NCBI RefSeq assembly: GCF_047824785.1
Contig: NZ_CP181167.1
Location: forward strand, 1,178,001-1,242,000
Length of the DNA: 64,000 bases
Source: Nitrobacter sp039808345
Lineage (GTDB): Bacteria; Pseudomonadota; Alphaproteobacteria; Rhizobiales; Xanthobacteraceae
Direction of reading: 5' to 3'
Shown: positions 27,248 to 35,362 of the stretch, one piece after another
How positions within the stretch are numbered: position 1 is the first letter of the stretch
Layout: the number at the start of each line of letters is the position of its first letter
Position numbers and translations under genes: made by a program
Notes under the pieces: model-generated
Seen by the model: the letters and a program-made list of their open reading frames with translations, nothing else
Database searches by the model: none
Told to the model about the DNA's origin: nothing

Positions 27248-28780
27248 TTAAAGGTCCGCGTAGATTGCCTCGATCTCCGCTGCCTCGTCATCGGTCAAGG
27301 CCGCGAATTCCTTTTCGCACGCACGCTTCGACAGCTTGCCTCCGTTCTGCCGCAGGAAACGATATAGGAGGTCGAGGATCCGGTCCGGCATGTCGATCAT
27401 CCGCTTTACCTGCGTCTTGAAGCTGTCGTAGCTCCTGAGGAACGCGGTCTCGGCAGGCAGATCGACATCGATGGTGCGTGCGACACATTCGAACAGAAGC
27501 TCCGCATGGGGCGTCGCGTCGAAATAGCGATAGAAGTCGGCCGTCTCGTTTAGGACCTCGACATTTCCCCGGTCGGTCGGGCGCCAGCGAATGAGCGGCA
27601 GCAGTCGGCGCGAATAGCTTTCCAGCGCGCGGCGGTAATCGTCGATCCGATCGAGGATGACGGCCGATACTGGGAAAACAAGACCAGGTGGGTTAAAGCC
27701 TTGCTCAGCCAGGACATGATGGATGAGGTAACGGTGGAGACGGCCGTTACCGTCCTCGAACGGATGAATGTAAACGAAGCCGAATGCGAGAACGGCCGCG
27801 GCAAGAACCGCGTTGAGGCTTTGCGCGGCCCCGCGATCGAAAGCCGTCAGGCCATCGATCAACGCAGCTAGGTCTTGGTGGCGCGCGCTGATGTGATCGG
27901 GAATGGGTGTGCCGTCCAGTCGATCGTGTTCACCGACAAACCCGCCTTGCTCTCTCAATCCGAGATGGACGAAACGCGCATCTCCGATGACGATGCGCTG
28001 CAAGCGTTCCAGTTCGGCGCGGTTGATCGGGCGTCGGCCTGCTTCGCCAATGACATGCCCCCAGCGCTGAATGCGGTCCTGGGGTGGATCCTCGCCCTCG
28101 ATCTGGAAGCTTGATCGCGAATCCTTGAGCAGTAAAAAGGCCGCGGTGCGGGCGAGGAGGTCGGCGGGTATTTCGGCCACAAGACGTCGTGCTTCATCGC
28201 TGAGATTGCGGGCGACGAGTTGTTCCAATAGAGGCGTGCGAAAGATCAGCGGGCAATAGGCGGGCGTGCCGGGCAGGTTGTTCTTCACGCGATGGCGCGA
28301 TGATGTCGTCCCGTCGATAGCCCATTGCTGCCCAGGGTCAACGACAAGAGCGTAGCTCCCCTGCGTTGCATCAGGCAGGTCGAGCCGGACATCGAGCAGC
28401 CATTCGTACAAGAACCAGATCCGCCGTGCGTAGGCGCCTGTTGGCGCTGCGCGGACAAGAGTCACGATCGGCTCTGGCCCCGTGGCATGGAACAGCCTCT
28501 TCAGAACGGCGAGATCGAGTCCTTCATAACGCAGCGCGAAAGTCAGATGGCCACCGAGATTGGCATCGGGCCGGTGACGCGGCGTATAGAGCTTCCAGCC
28601 ATCGGCCTCATAAACTTTGTGTCGGGGACCGATTGCGGCCAAGCGGATGGGCGCCGGGGCAGCCAGCTCGAAGGCGTCGATCAAGGCGGCATAACCGACC
28701 GGAATGGCTGCTTCCGGCAACGGGCGACCGTGAAAAGCGACGACAGCTTCTGAAAATGGCTTCCGTTGCCCAGGTTCCAT
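27248..28780 (-). CDS. Fic-domain AMPylase with N-terminal inhibitory motif
   Basis: 510-residue Fic protein, predicted to transfer AMP from ATP to hydroxyl side chains of proteins. The catalytic motif HPFEDGNGRLHR (residues 339-350) has His, Asp, Asn and both key arginine/glycine positions. An inhibitory helix motif SFQIEG at 224-229 (S/T-xxx-E-G/N) lies before the core, which makes it a class II, self-inhibited Fic enzyme. A C-terminal winged-helix-like region follows (from residue 440). The 140-residue N-terminal part is unlike small Fic toxins. No antitoxin partner is adjacent. The start codon is the first ATG in the frame; the gene stands alone between an IS110 relic and a cold-shock gene. 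Confidence 0.88.
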   Translation of the reverse strand: MEPGQRKPFSEAVVAFHGRPLPEAAIPVGYAALIDAFELAAPAPIRLAAIGPRHKVYEADGWKLYTPRHRPDANLGGHLTFALRYEGLDLAVLKRLFHATGPEPIVTLVRAAPTGAYARRIWFLYEWLLDVRLDLPDATQGSYALVVDPGQQWAIDGTTSSRHRVKNNLPGTPAYCPLIFRTPLLEQLVARNLSDEARRLVAEIPADLLARTAAFLLLKDSRSSFQIEGEDPPQDRIQRWGHVIGEAGRRPINRAELERLQRIVIGDARFVHLGLREQGGFVGEHDRLDGTPIPDHISARHQDLAALIDGLTAFDRGAAQSLNAVLAAAVLAFGFVYIHPFEDGNGRLHRYLIHHVLAEQGFNPPGLVFPVSAVILDRIDDYRRALESYSRRLLPLIRWRPTDRGNVEVLNETADFYRYFDATPHAELLFECVARTIDVDLPAETAFLRSYDSFKTQVKRMIDMPDRILDLLYRFLRQNGGKLSKRACEKEFAALTDDEAAEIEAIYADL

Positions 28781-29014
28781 GAATTTCGATGCCAGTCTAT
28801 GAAAAGTCTGTCTAACGGAAACATCTCATGAAAATAGATAACTTTCACTGAATCTACGTGAAATTCACGCCAAAACTATGAAGATCGATTCCTAAGATCG
28901 GCGCTTCCTTGCGAAGAGGACGCCTCCGCCGGCTCACCACCGGCAGGATTGTGCCTTGCCCCTCGCCACTGCTTAGGGTTGTATTCGCGTTTCAACGTTT
29001 TGGCGACGACCAAC

Positions 29015-29302
29015 GTGGCTACAGGAACTGTGAAGTGGTTTAACCAGCAGAAAGGCTATGGCTTCATCCAGCCGGAAACCGGCGGTAAGGATGTGTTTGT
29101 CCATATCTCAGCCGTGGAGAAGGCCGGGTTCACCGGCCTGGCAGAGGGCGCCAAGGTATCTTACGAGATTGTGGCGAACCGCGGCAAAGAGAGCGCGGAG
29201 AATCTGCGGCTACAGCTTGGACGCATACGCCTCGTCCACTTGATGCGCGAAAGCAATCAAACCGAGGATATGCCTGCGCATACCGTTCTTCGAGGTGCTT
29301 GA
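29015..29302 (+). CDS. cold-shock domain protein with atypical tail
   Basis: CspA-type nucleic-acid-binding protein. Starting at GTG 29015 it reads VATGTVKWFNQQKGYGFIQP and KDVFVHISAVEKAGF, containing RNP1 (KGYGFI) and RNP2 (VFVHI). Residues 1-65 match the family. The last 30 residues (after SAENLRLQ) continue as LGRIRLVHLMRESNQTED and beyond, whereas family members end within a few residues, so the 3' end may be changed by a frameshift or rearrangement. The upstream 230 bases contain GCCGG/CCGGC stem-loops that could form a regulatory 5' leader. TTG and ATG codons upstream are in frame but lack support. Confidence 0.8.
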   Translation: MATGTVKWFNQQKGYGFIQPETGGKDVFVHISAVEKAGFTGLAEGAKVSYEIVANRGKESAENLRLQLGRIRLVHLMRESNQTEDMPAHTVLRGA

Positions 29303-29560
29303 CCGTGTTCGTTTTTGGCCGGGCGCACATTGCGCGGTGCTCGGACGGATGTTTTTCAATAGGTTACAAGCCGTTTTCACACCGTGCGGCTTGGCGGCGC
29401 ACGTTGCACTATGTCCGATTGCCCCGTGATTTCAATTGCTTGATGCACGGTGCAATTTGCCAATTTCCTGCCACCGCCCGCCGCGCTTCGCCTGCCCGAA
29501 TCCAGCACCATTTTGAGCCTCGGGGCCCAAAGGTCTGGCGTTCGGGATCGTCCTATGATA

Positions 29561-29574
29561 AGTTACATGTAACT
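29561..29574. promoter_or_regulatory. palindromic operator of the mazEF-like operon
   Basis: AGTTACATGTAACT is a perfect 14-bp palindrome 20 bases before the antitoxin ATG and just after a TATGAT-like -10 element. Position and symmetry fit autorepression by the antitoxin or the toxin-antitoxin complex. Confidence 0.6.
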
Positions 29575-29593
29575 ATTAATGTGGAGGTCGATC

Positions 29594-29818
29594 ATGGCAG
29601 CAGAATCGAAGCCCAAGACAGTGCGCGTGAAGGTGCGGGAGCATCGTGAGCGGCTGCGAGCGCAGGGATTGCGGCCGATCCAGATTTGGGTGCCGGACGT
29701 GCGCTCGCCCTCTTTCCGGGAGCAGGCCCGTCGCCAGTCGCAGGCAGTTGCCGCCAGCGCCCACGCGCATGAGGATCAAGCCTTCATCGACGCTGTTTCG
29801 GATTGGGACGACGAGTGA
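29594..29818 (+). CDS. MazE-type antitoxin (DUF3018)
   Basis: 74-residue acidic-tailed antitoxin beginning MAAESKPKTVRVKVREHRER; the segment RAQGLRPIQIWVPDVRSPSF is the DUF3018 hallmark. The N-terminus should bind DNA and the C-terminus (DQAFIDAVSDWDDE) the toxin. GGAGG lies 7 bases upstream, so this ATG was chosen over one at 29579. Its stop overlaps the toxin start (GTGA). Confidence 0.85.
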   Translation: MAAESKPKTVRVKVREHRERLRAQGLRPIQIWVPDVRSPSFREQARRQSQAVAASAHAHEDQAFIDAVSDWDDE

Positions 29819-30174
29819 GGCGCGGCGAGGTCTGGACCGTTTCCGGCGGCAAGGACTATGCGAGCAAAGCACGCCCCGCCGTCATCGTGCAGGATGACAG
29901 TTTCGACGCGACCGACTCCATCACCATTTGCGCCTTCACCACCGATCCGACCGACGCGCCGCTGTTTCGTCTGGTGGTGGAGCCGAACGAGCGCAACGGC
30001 CTACGCTCCGCCTGCCGTCTGATGGTGGACAAGATTACCACCGTTCCCAAGGCGAAGCTGGGTGCACAGGTCGGGCGGCTCGATGATGAGGACATGGTGA
30101 GGCTCAATCAGGCCATGACCGTGTTCCTTGGCATGGCGGTGACGCCGAGGGCCGGAAGGGGAAAGCAATCATGA
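29815..30174 (+). CDS. MazF/PemK-type endoribonuclease toxin
   Basis: 119-residue toxin starting at a GTG that overlaps the antitoxin stop: VRRGEVWTVSGGKDYASKAR with the PAVIVQDD strand typical of MazF, then SITICAFTTD and LMVDKITTVPKAKLG, which carries the conserved Asp/Lys/Thr stretch. Predicted to cleave mRNA when not bound by antitoxin. The pair is complete and appears functional. It ends 96 bases before the left boundary of the 2-kb direct repeat. Confidence 0.87.
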   Translation: MRRGEVWTVSGGKDYASKARPAVIVQDDSFDATDSITICAFTTDPTDAPLFRLVVEPNERNGLRSACRLMVDKITTVPKAKLGAQVGRLDDEDMVRLNQAMTVFLGMAVTPRAGRGKQS

Positions 30175-30270
30175 CGTTCGACGTTGCGTTCCGAGCGAGC
30201 GGCAAAGGACGGCTATCGGTGACGAATAGGTCGTTCCGGATCTTTGAGGTCCGGGTGATCCTTGTCGCAT

Positions 30271-32310
30271 GCCTCTGCCGGAGGGATGAACGCGTTGGAC
30301 GCATCGTGGGCCCCACCATTTTCCCCTCGCAGCCGATGGCTGCTTACTTTCGAGCGCTTGTGGCTCTTTAAATCGCCGTTGTCTCAGAACGATCCCAGTG
30401 TCGAACCGAGTACGATGACCGCTGCCAGCGCTATCAGTGCGCCGACGATACTGACGACGACGATATCAAGATAACTTTCGCCATGGGTGGATCCGCAGAC
30501 CGCAAGCAGCGTCACGACGGCACCGTTGTGCGGCAGGCTATCGAGTGTGCCCGCGCCGATCACCGCAACACGATGCATCAGCGCCGGATCGATGCCCTGC
30601 TGGGCGGCGATCCGCATGTAGGCTTCACCGAGCGCGTCGAGCGCGATCGTGAGGCCGCCGGAGGCCGAACCCGTGAGGGAGGCGAGTACGTTCGTCGCCA
30701 CGGCAAGTGATACAAGGGGACCGCCCTCGATTTCCAGCACCCAGCTCCGTACCAATTCGAATGCGGGCAGCGCTGCGATAACCGAGCCGAAGCCGACGAG
30801 GCTCGCGACGCTCAACACCGGCAAGGCGGAAGCATTAACGCCGGCATCCATCGATGCGCGCAGTGTAGGCAGGCGTCGATAGTTGACGGCGATGAGCACG
30901 ACGATCGCGGCTGCAAGCGCGGTCGCCACGGCCCACACGCCGCCAACGGCTGCCAACGAGGTCGAACCCCAGGCTTCTTGGGCGAGCCAGGACGCGTCGA
31001 GGCGAGGCAACACGAACAGCGACATCAGCAGGTTGACGCCAAAGACGACCGCGAGCGGCAGCATGGCGACACCGATGGGAGGGTCGTCCTTGCTTTGATC
31101 GCCATGAAATATCTCGGCCGGGTCGAACGCGCCCGAGGTCGTGGCGCGCTCGCGAACTATGGGATCGCTTGCTGCGTCCGAGGCCGCGGCTCCCTGCGTT
31201 CCATAGCCTTCGCCGTTACGGTGGGCCTTGGCCTCGGCGCGGGACAGCCACCACAGGCCGAAGCCCAGTATGATGGCCGAGGCCAGAATTCCGAGGCCCG
31301 GCGCCGCAAACGGCGTGGTGCCGAAGAACGGCATCGGGATTGCATTCTGAATTGCCGGCGTTCCCGGCAGCGCCGACATCGTGAACGTGGAGGTGCCGAG
31401 AGCGATCGCCGCCGGCATCAGCCGTTTCGGAATCTGTGCCGCCCGAAACAACTCATGCGCCATCGGAGCGAGTACGAAGAAGGCGACAAACAGGCTGACG
31501 CCACCGTAGGTAACCAGCGCGCCGGCGAGAACGACCGCAAGGACCGAGCGTTGCGGACCGAAACGCGCGGTCATGAACCTGGCGATGGCCGACACCGAGC
31601 CGCTGTCCTCCATCAATTTGCCGAACAGCGCGCCGAGCAGAAAAATCGGAAAGAACTGCATGATGAAGCGTGCGGCACTGCCCATGAACGTTTGCGTCCA
31701 GTGGGCGAGCAGCGGTTCGCCTGCCAGTCCGGCCGCAGCGACGGCGGCGGCTGGAGCGAGCAGGAGCACGCTCCAGCCGCGATACGCCAGCCAGATCAGG
31801 AGCCCGAGGGCGACGAGAATTCCAAGCAGTCCCATGGGTCAGATCTGCCGCAACAGATCGTCGATATTGAGGGTGGAGCGTTTCCCTAGATCCATGACAT
31901 GTGCCTCCAGGAAGGCCTGCGCCGACCTTCGCCCCTCCGCGTGCAGGAGAGTAAAGAAAGCCCACTCGGCGTTGAGCTTCGAAGACGCACCGAGTTCGGT
32001 CAGCATCTCACTCCCGATCCGGTGGATTCGCATGCCTGCCCATTTTGCTCCCTCGGCGCCGCCCGGATCGGCGACCTGCCGGAGCAAGGCCATCATGCGC
32101 AGTTCTTTGAGCAGGACGGCGTTGAACGAAACCTCATTCAGCCTGTTCAGGATCTCGGCAGCCGATCGCGGCGGTTTCTTGCGCTCGACCGGATTGATGG
32201 TCACCAGAATGGTGTCCTGCGAATTGCACTCACGGACCAGGGGCGTGATCGTCGGATTGCCCGAATAGCCGCCGTCCCAGTAGAGTTCGTTATCGATCTC
32301 GATAGCCTGA
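30271..32310. repeat. left copy of a long identical direct repeat
   Basis: Bases 30271-32310 reappear at 61961-64000 with a constant offset of 31690. All line-by-line comparisons and the encoded proteins agree exactly. Similarity starts abruptly at GCCTCTGCCGG (the preceding base differs) and the second copy is cut by the window end, so the true length is at least 2040 bp. It carries the GntP permease and most of a patatin gene. No transposase or terminal inverted repeat was found inside. Confidence 0.93.
30384..31835 (-). CDS. GntP-family permease (copy 1)
   Basis: 483-residue inner-membrane transporter with about 12-14 hydrophobic segments. The GntP/CitM-like signatures include RFIMQFFPIFLLGALFGKLM near residue 57, GALVTYGGVSLFVAFFVLAP near 105 and ALPGTPAIQNAIPM near 155; the C-terminus TLDSLPHNGAVVTLLAVCG matches the second half of the family. 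Substrates of the family are gluconate and related hydroxy acids by proton symport; the substrate here is unknown. It starts 3 bases after the stop of the patatin gene, implying one transcript, and an identical copy lies at 62074. Confidence 0.87.
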   Translation of the reverse strand: MGLLGILVALGLLIWLAYRGWSVLLLAPAAAVAAAGLAGEPLLAHWTQTFMGSAARFIMQFFPIFLLGALFGKLMEDSGSVSAIARFMTARFGPQRSVLAVVLAGALVTYGGVSLFVAFFVLAPMAHELFRAAQIPKRLMPAAIALGTSTFTMSALPGTPAIQNAIPMPFFGTTPFAAPGLGILASAIILGFGLWWLSRAEAKAHRNGEGYGTQGAAASDAASDPIVRERATTSGAFDPAEIFHGDQSKDDPPIGVAMLPLAVVFGVNLLMSLFVLPRLDASWLAQEAWGSTSLAAVGGVWAVATALAAAIVVLIAVNYRRLPTLRASMDAGVNASALPVLSVASLVGFGSVIAALPAFELVRSWVLEIEGGPLVSLAVATNVLASLTGSASGGLTIALDALGEAYMRIAAQQGIDPALMHRVAVIGAGTLDSLPHNGAVVTLLAVCGSTHGESYLDIVVVSIVGALIALAAVIVLGSTLGSF

Positions 32311-32888
32311 AACATCGTCGGCAGGCAGGCAGGCCGACGCGAGCAGAACCTCCGGCGTGAGAGCGTCGTTCCTGAACACATGACCGCGGCCGGTCCGCAC
32401 ATTGGTGGCGGTGATGAACAGCTTGATCGGCGATGTTGCCAGCCGCTTGAAGTCGACCAGATTGGCTAGAATCTCACGTAGCGGATTTTTCCCCTCGGAT
32501 TCATCTGATAGGGAGACACGAGGCGAGACATGAGATCCATAGCCACGTACATGGGCGACGAGTCCAACGTCCAGCGGCCGAGCATCACATCGAGCGGTCC
32601 GCGCTGGAACGGGCTGAAGCGCGCCGCCTCGGAGACCCGGCGCCAGAACGTCTCGAGTCCAATTCTTGCTCCGTCGGCCCCACCTTTTGTGTAGCCGTCG
32701 GCCAGGACGGCGGCATTCATGGCGCCGGCCGAGGTTCCGGAAATGCCGTCAATCTGCAGCCAGGGCTCCTCGAGCAGCCGATCGAGCACGCCCCAGGTGA
32801 AGGCGCCATGCGAGCCTCCGCCTTGCAGCGCAAGGTCGATGAGTACGGGATCGCGCGTGACGGCAGCCTTGGTGGCTTCGACAGGCAT
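31839..32888 (-). pseudogene. patatin-like phospholipase, two frameshifts
   Basis: Patatin acyl hydrolase broken into pieces. The N-terminal part has the oxyanion LALQGGGSHGAFTWGVLDRL and the nucleophile elbow GISGTSAGAMNA (GxSxG); GGAG-like GAGG precedes the ATG at 32888. Near 32490 a one-base loss in a poly-A run ends the frame after PYQMNPRGK. Near 32325-32335 a 4-base tandem duplication (CTGC) shifts the frame again before CLPTMFQAIEIDNELYWDGG, which contains the DGG catalytic Asp motif and runs intact to the end. Without these two changes a protein of about 350 residues results. The second copy near 63529 includes only the intact 3' part in this window. Confidence 0.85.
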
Positions 32889-33040
32889 TGGACCTCGCAA
32901 AAATCGTACCCGCAGCAAATTACCGCTGGGCAATACCAGTTAGCATACAGGTCTCAAGCCCAACAGGAAGCTGGCAGGAGCGGGACGCCAGGAATTGTTC
33001 ATCGACAGATGTTGACGGCTTTCGAAGACTGAGCTGAGCC

Positions 33041-33342
33041 CAGCATCAAGATTGCGAAATTCGCCGAGATTACGTCACGCGTAGCGCTCAATTTGATCCG
33101 CGATCTCTGCGTGCGCGAGATGACGGGGAGGGGGCGCTATCGCGCCTGGGCTATCCCGTACCGGCAGCGCTTCGCGCTCGCCTCCGGCCGCTTTGCCATG
33201 ATTGACGATGGGCTCGGCTTCAACCTCGTGCCCTGAACGCCTTCGATTGAGAAACATATCGGGCAACACATTTCCGGGGGGTGCCCGCGCCGACAGCGGC
33301 ATCGACTGGTCGTTCGGCCGCAAGCGGGGACTGGGGTTGTGA
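33041..33342 (+). pseudogene. C-terminal remnant of a VirD2-type relaxase (DUF3363)
   Basis: Reads FAEITSRVALNLIRDLCVRE, then RQRFALASGRFAMIDDGLGF and NLVP, a TGA where the family has Trp (LVPW), TPSIEKHIGQHISG, and after a frameshift RADSGIDWSFGRKRGLGL and stop. This matches the DUF3363 tail of conjugative relaxases. Everything upstream of about 33041 is gone. It indicates that a mobilisable plasmid or integrative element once occupied this locus. The PIN toxin-antitoxin pair follows directly, an arrangement often seen on such elements. Confidence 0.72.
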
Positions 33343-33391
33343 CGGGGCAGGCTAAACCTTGCATTTTGCCGCCATCTCGCTTATCGCTTAT

Positions 33392-33403
33392 GTACGTACG
33401 TAC
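33392..33403. promoter_or_regulatory. palindromic GTAC repeat upstream of vapBC-like pair
   Basis: GTACGTACGTAC is a perfect 12-bp palindrome ending 21 bases before the antitoxin GTG. It is a likely operator for autorepression. Confidence 0.5.
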
Positions 33404-33424
33404 TTACCTACATGGAGGTGCGCC

Positions 33425-33679
33425 GTGACCATCACCACTCTTTCCAGCCGCGAGCTGAACCATGACGTCAGCAGCGCCAAGAAGGCCGCGCAGGACGGCC
33501 CGGTCGTCATCACCGACCGGGGCAAGCCCTCTCATGTGCTGATGACCTATGACGAGTTCTGCCGCCTCAGCGGCAAGCGCCGCAGTTTGACGCAAGCGCT
33601 CGCCATGCCGGGCCTGTCGGATATCGACTTTGATCCACCGCGGGTCGAAATCGCACCGCGCGGGATCGATCTGTCTTGA
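33425..33679 (+). CDS. Phd/YefM-type antitoxin
   Basis: 84 residues, VTITTLSSRELNHDVSSAKK then GPVVITDRGKPSHVLMTYDE, the DNA-binding Phd/YefM fold. The GTG at 33425 follows GGAGGTG and gives the standard N-terminus; the longer frame from 33359 runs through the operator and was rejected. The C-terminus (IDFDPPRVEIAPRGIDLS) should cover the toxin active site. The stop overlaps the toxin start (TTGA). Confidence 0.85.
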   Translation: MTITTLSSRELNHDVSSAKKAAQDGPVVITDRGKPSHVLMTYDEFCRLSGKRRSLTQALAMPGLSDIDFDPPRVEIAPRGIDLS

Positions 33680-34098
33680 GTTATCTGCTCGACACCAACG
33701 TCGTCTCCGAGCTGCGCAAGATCGGCGACGGCAAGGCCGATGCCAAGGTCGCCGCATGGGTTGACGCCGAGGACGCCGAGAGCTTCTTCATCTCGGCCAT
33801 CACCATCCTTGAGCTGGAACGCGGCGTGCTCGCCATCCAGCGTCGCGACGCTGCGCAGGGCGCGCGCCTGCGCGCCTGGCTGGACAATCATGTCCGACCG
33901 GAGTTCGCCGGACGCATTCTGCCCGTCGACGACCAGATTGCGACGCGCTGCGCGCATCTGCATATTCCCGACCGGCGCAACGAGGTCGACGCGCTGATCG
34001 CCGCGACCGCGCTTGTCCACGGCTTGACCGTGGCAACGCGCAATGTCCGGGATTTCGAGGGCACGGGCGTTGTCGTGGTCAACCCCTGGGAAGGGTGA
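33676..34098 (+). CDS. PIN-domain toxin (VapC/FitB-like)
   Basis: 140-residue ribonuclease toxin starting at TTG, overlapping the antitoxin: LSYLLDTNVVSELRKIGDGK. The acidic PIN residues are visible as D in LLDTN, E in TILELERG, D in NEVDALIAATA and D in RNVRDFEG. Likely cleaves RNA; neutralised by the partner at 33425. Intact. Confidence 0.88.
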   Translation: MSYLLDTNVVSELRKIGDGKADAKVAAWVDAEDAESFFISAITILELERGVLAIQRRDAAQGARLRAWLDNHVRPEFAGRILPVDDQIATRCAHLHIPDRRNEVDALIAATALVHGLTVATRNVRDFEGTGVVVVNPWEG

Positions 34099-34284
34099 CG
34101 ATCGCGCGCCGCGTCGCGCAAGTATTTTTTCGACGGCCTACGCTGTGCTACGCGAAGCGTCAATCACACAATTGAAACCGCCGCAGTCTTTGCCCTTCTT
34201 CGCAGCATTGCAATGTGCAGGGAAGGTCGTGCGCTGTGTCCGCCAGTCGCGTCATGTGGGGTCAGATCGCCGTCGTGTTCGTGA

Positions 34285-34725
34285 CTATTCGGCGCTGTAG
34301 GCCATGTACCGGATGATGCGCCACTGTCCGTCGCTCTCTTTGCGAAAGACGTCCAAGCCGGTTTCTGTGCTGACCGCGTCTCCGGGAGATATTCTCAAGG
34401 TCCAGTCCAGCCGGACAACGGCGATGGATTTATCAACGATGACATCCTTGATGTCGAAGCTATAGTGAAACGATCTTTGCGGGTCATCGAGTACTTTGCT
34501 GATTATTGCACATCTCATCTCATAGTTCGTTTCACCTTGGCCTCGGACATCAGAAATCAGCGATTTCGAGAACAGGTCGCAAGACCCGACTTTGTCCCGG
34601 CCGTTGAAGCTGGCTGTCCATTGCTGCAAGCGCGTTCTGATGTCGGTGGCATCGTCTGCGATCGCGGCGGCACAACAGAACTGCATGAGGAATAAGAGAA
34701 AGAGACTGAATCGAAGGTTATTCAC
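34285..34725 (-). CDS. secreted NTF2/SnoaL-like protein
   Basis: 146 residues with a Sec signal peptide (MNNLRFSLFLLFLMQFCC then AAAIADD, cleavage probable after AIA). The mature part begins ATDIRTRLQQWTASFNGRDK and ends QWRIIRYMAYSAE, the usual beginning and end of DUF4440/SnoaL-like cone folds. Two cysteines in the mature part (GSCDLF, MRCAI) could form a disulphide. Periplasmic, function unknown. Convergent with the PIN pair. Confidence 0.75.
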   Translation of the reverse strand: MNNLRFSLFLLFLMQFCCAAAIADDATDIRTRLQQWTASFNGRDKVGSCDLFSKSLISDVRGQGETNYEMRCAIISKVLDDPQRSFHYSFDIKDVIVDKSIAVVRLDWTLRISPGDAVSTETGLDVFRKESDGQWRIIRYMAYSAE

Positions 34726-34960
34726 GCGCCTGATCCATCAATACTCGCCACGCATCGTTCAGAAGACAGAACACGAACGCCGGTATGCACCGACATTGAC
34801 CCGAACATTTTGATCCGTCCGTGACCTCACCGCCAAGGCTTTAAGCGCCGGGGCACGGACAATATCTCTTTGATCGTCGCAAGAAGCTCGATTCGGCTCT
34901 TTTCACGTCACGAACCGAATATGGCTGACGTATGGGACGGCAAGCTGCCTGATTCGTAAC

Positions 34961-35311
34961 ATGCTGATTTATAATGATTTCTGGCGCTGGATGGCGGAGA
35001 GGGAGGGAGAAGAGCCTTATTTTCCTGGCCGTAGCGATATCAGAGAGTTAGCGGGCAAGCGTTCTGCTGAAACAGTAATGTTCGTGACGAAATTGTACCA
35101 CCTCACTATATCATCATGGCCAGAGATGGTTTTCCTGTCGCTGGCAGCGAATTCTACGGGCGTATACGAGATTGGAGGAAAGGAGCTGGCGATGGGGCAC
35201 TCAAACGGGGTGCGCGATACCCTCTTCTTGCTATGGCAGCTTCGTATTGTGACGATTGCGACTCTACTAGCGCTCTCCGCAAGATTGTTGGGTGATGAAA
35301 GGCAATGTTAG
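34961..35311 (+). CDS. hypothetical protein, doubtful
   Basis: 116-codon frame starting MLIYNDFWRWMAEREGEEPY with one hydrophobic stretch near the C-terminus. It has no clear ribosome site, no recognised family and codon use less GC-biased than its neighbours. It ends 51 bases before the LssY-domain gene, so it could be a small upstream partner or a decayed gene. Confidence 0.3.
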   Translation: MLIYNDFWRWMAEREGEEPYFPGRSDIRELAGKRSAETVMFVTKLYHLTISSWPEMVFLSLAANSTGVYEIGGKELAMGHSNGVRDTLFLLWQLRIVTIATLLALSARLLGDERQC

Positions 35312-35362
35312 CTTTTGGATGATGAGGTTCCGGGCTCGCAGTAGTTCCTACGACAGCAGCGC

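Noticed and set aside
30171..30371. 66-codon plus-strand open frame overlapping the mazF stop
   Set aside because: It crosses the repeat boundary at 30271 and therefore joins unrelated sequences; no ribosome site or family.
30978..31889. 303-codon plus-strand open frame (repeated at 62668)
   Set aside because: Antisense of the GntP permease; composition is a typical shadow and it recurs only because the segment is duplicated.
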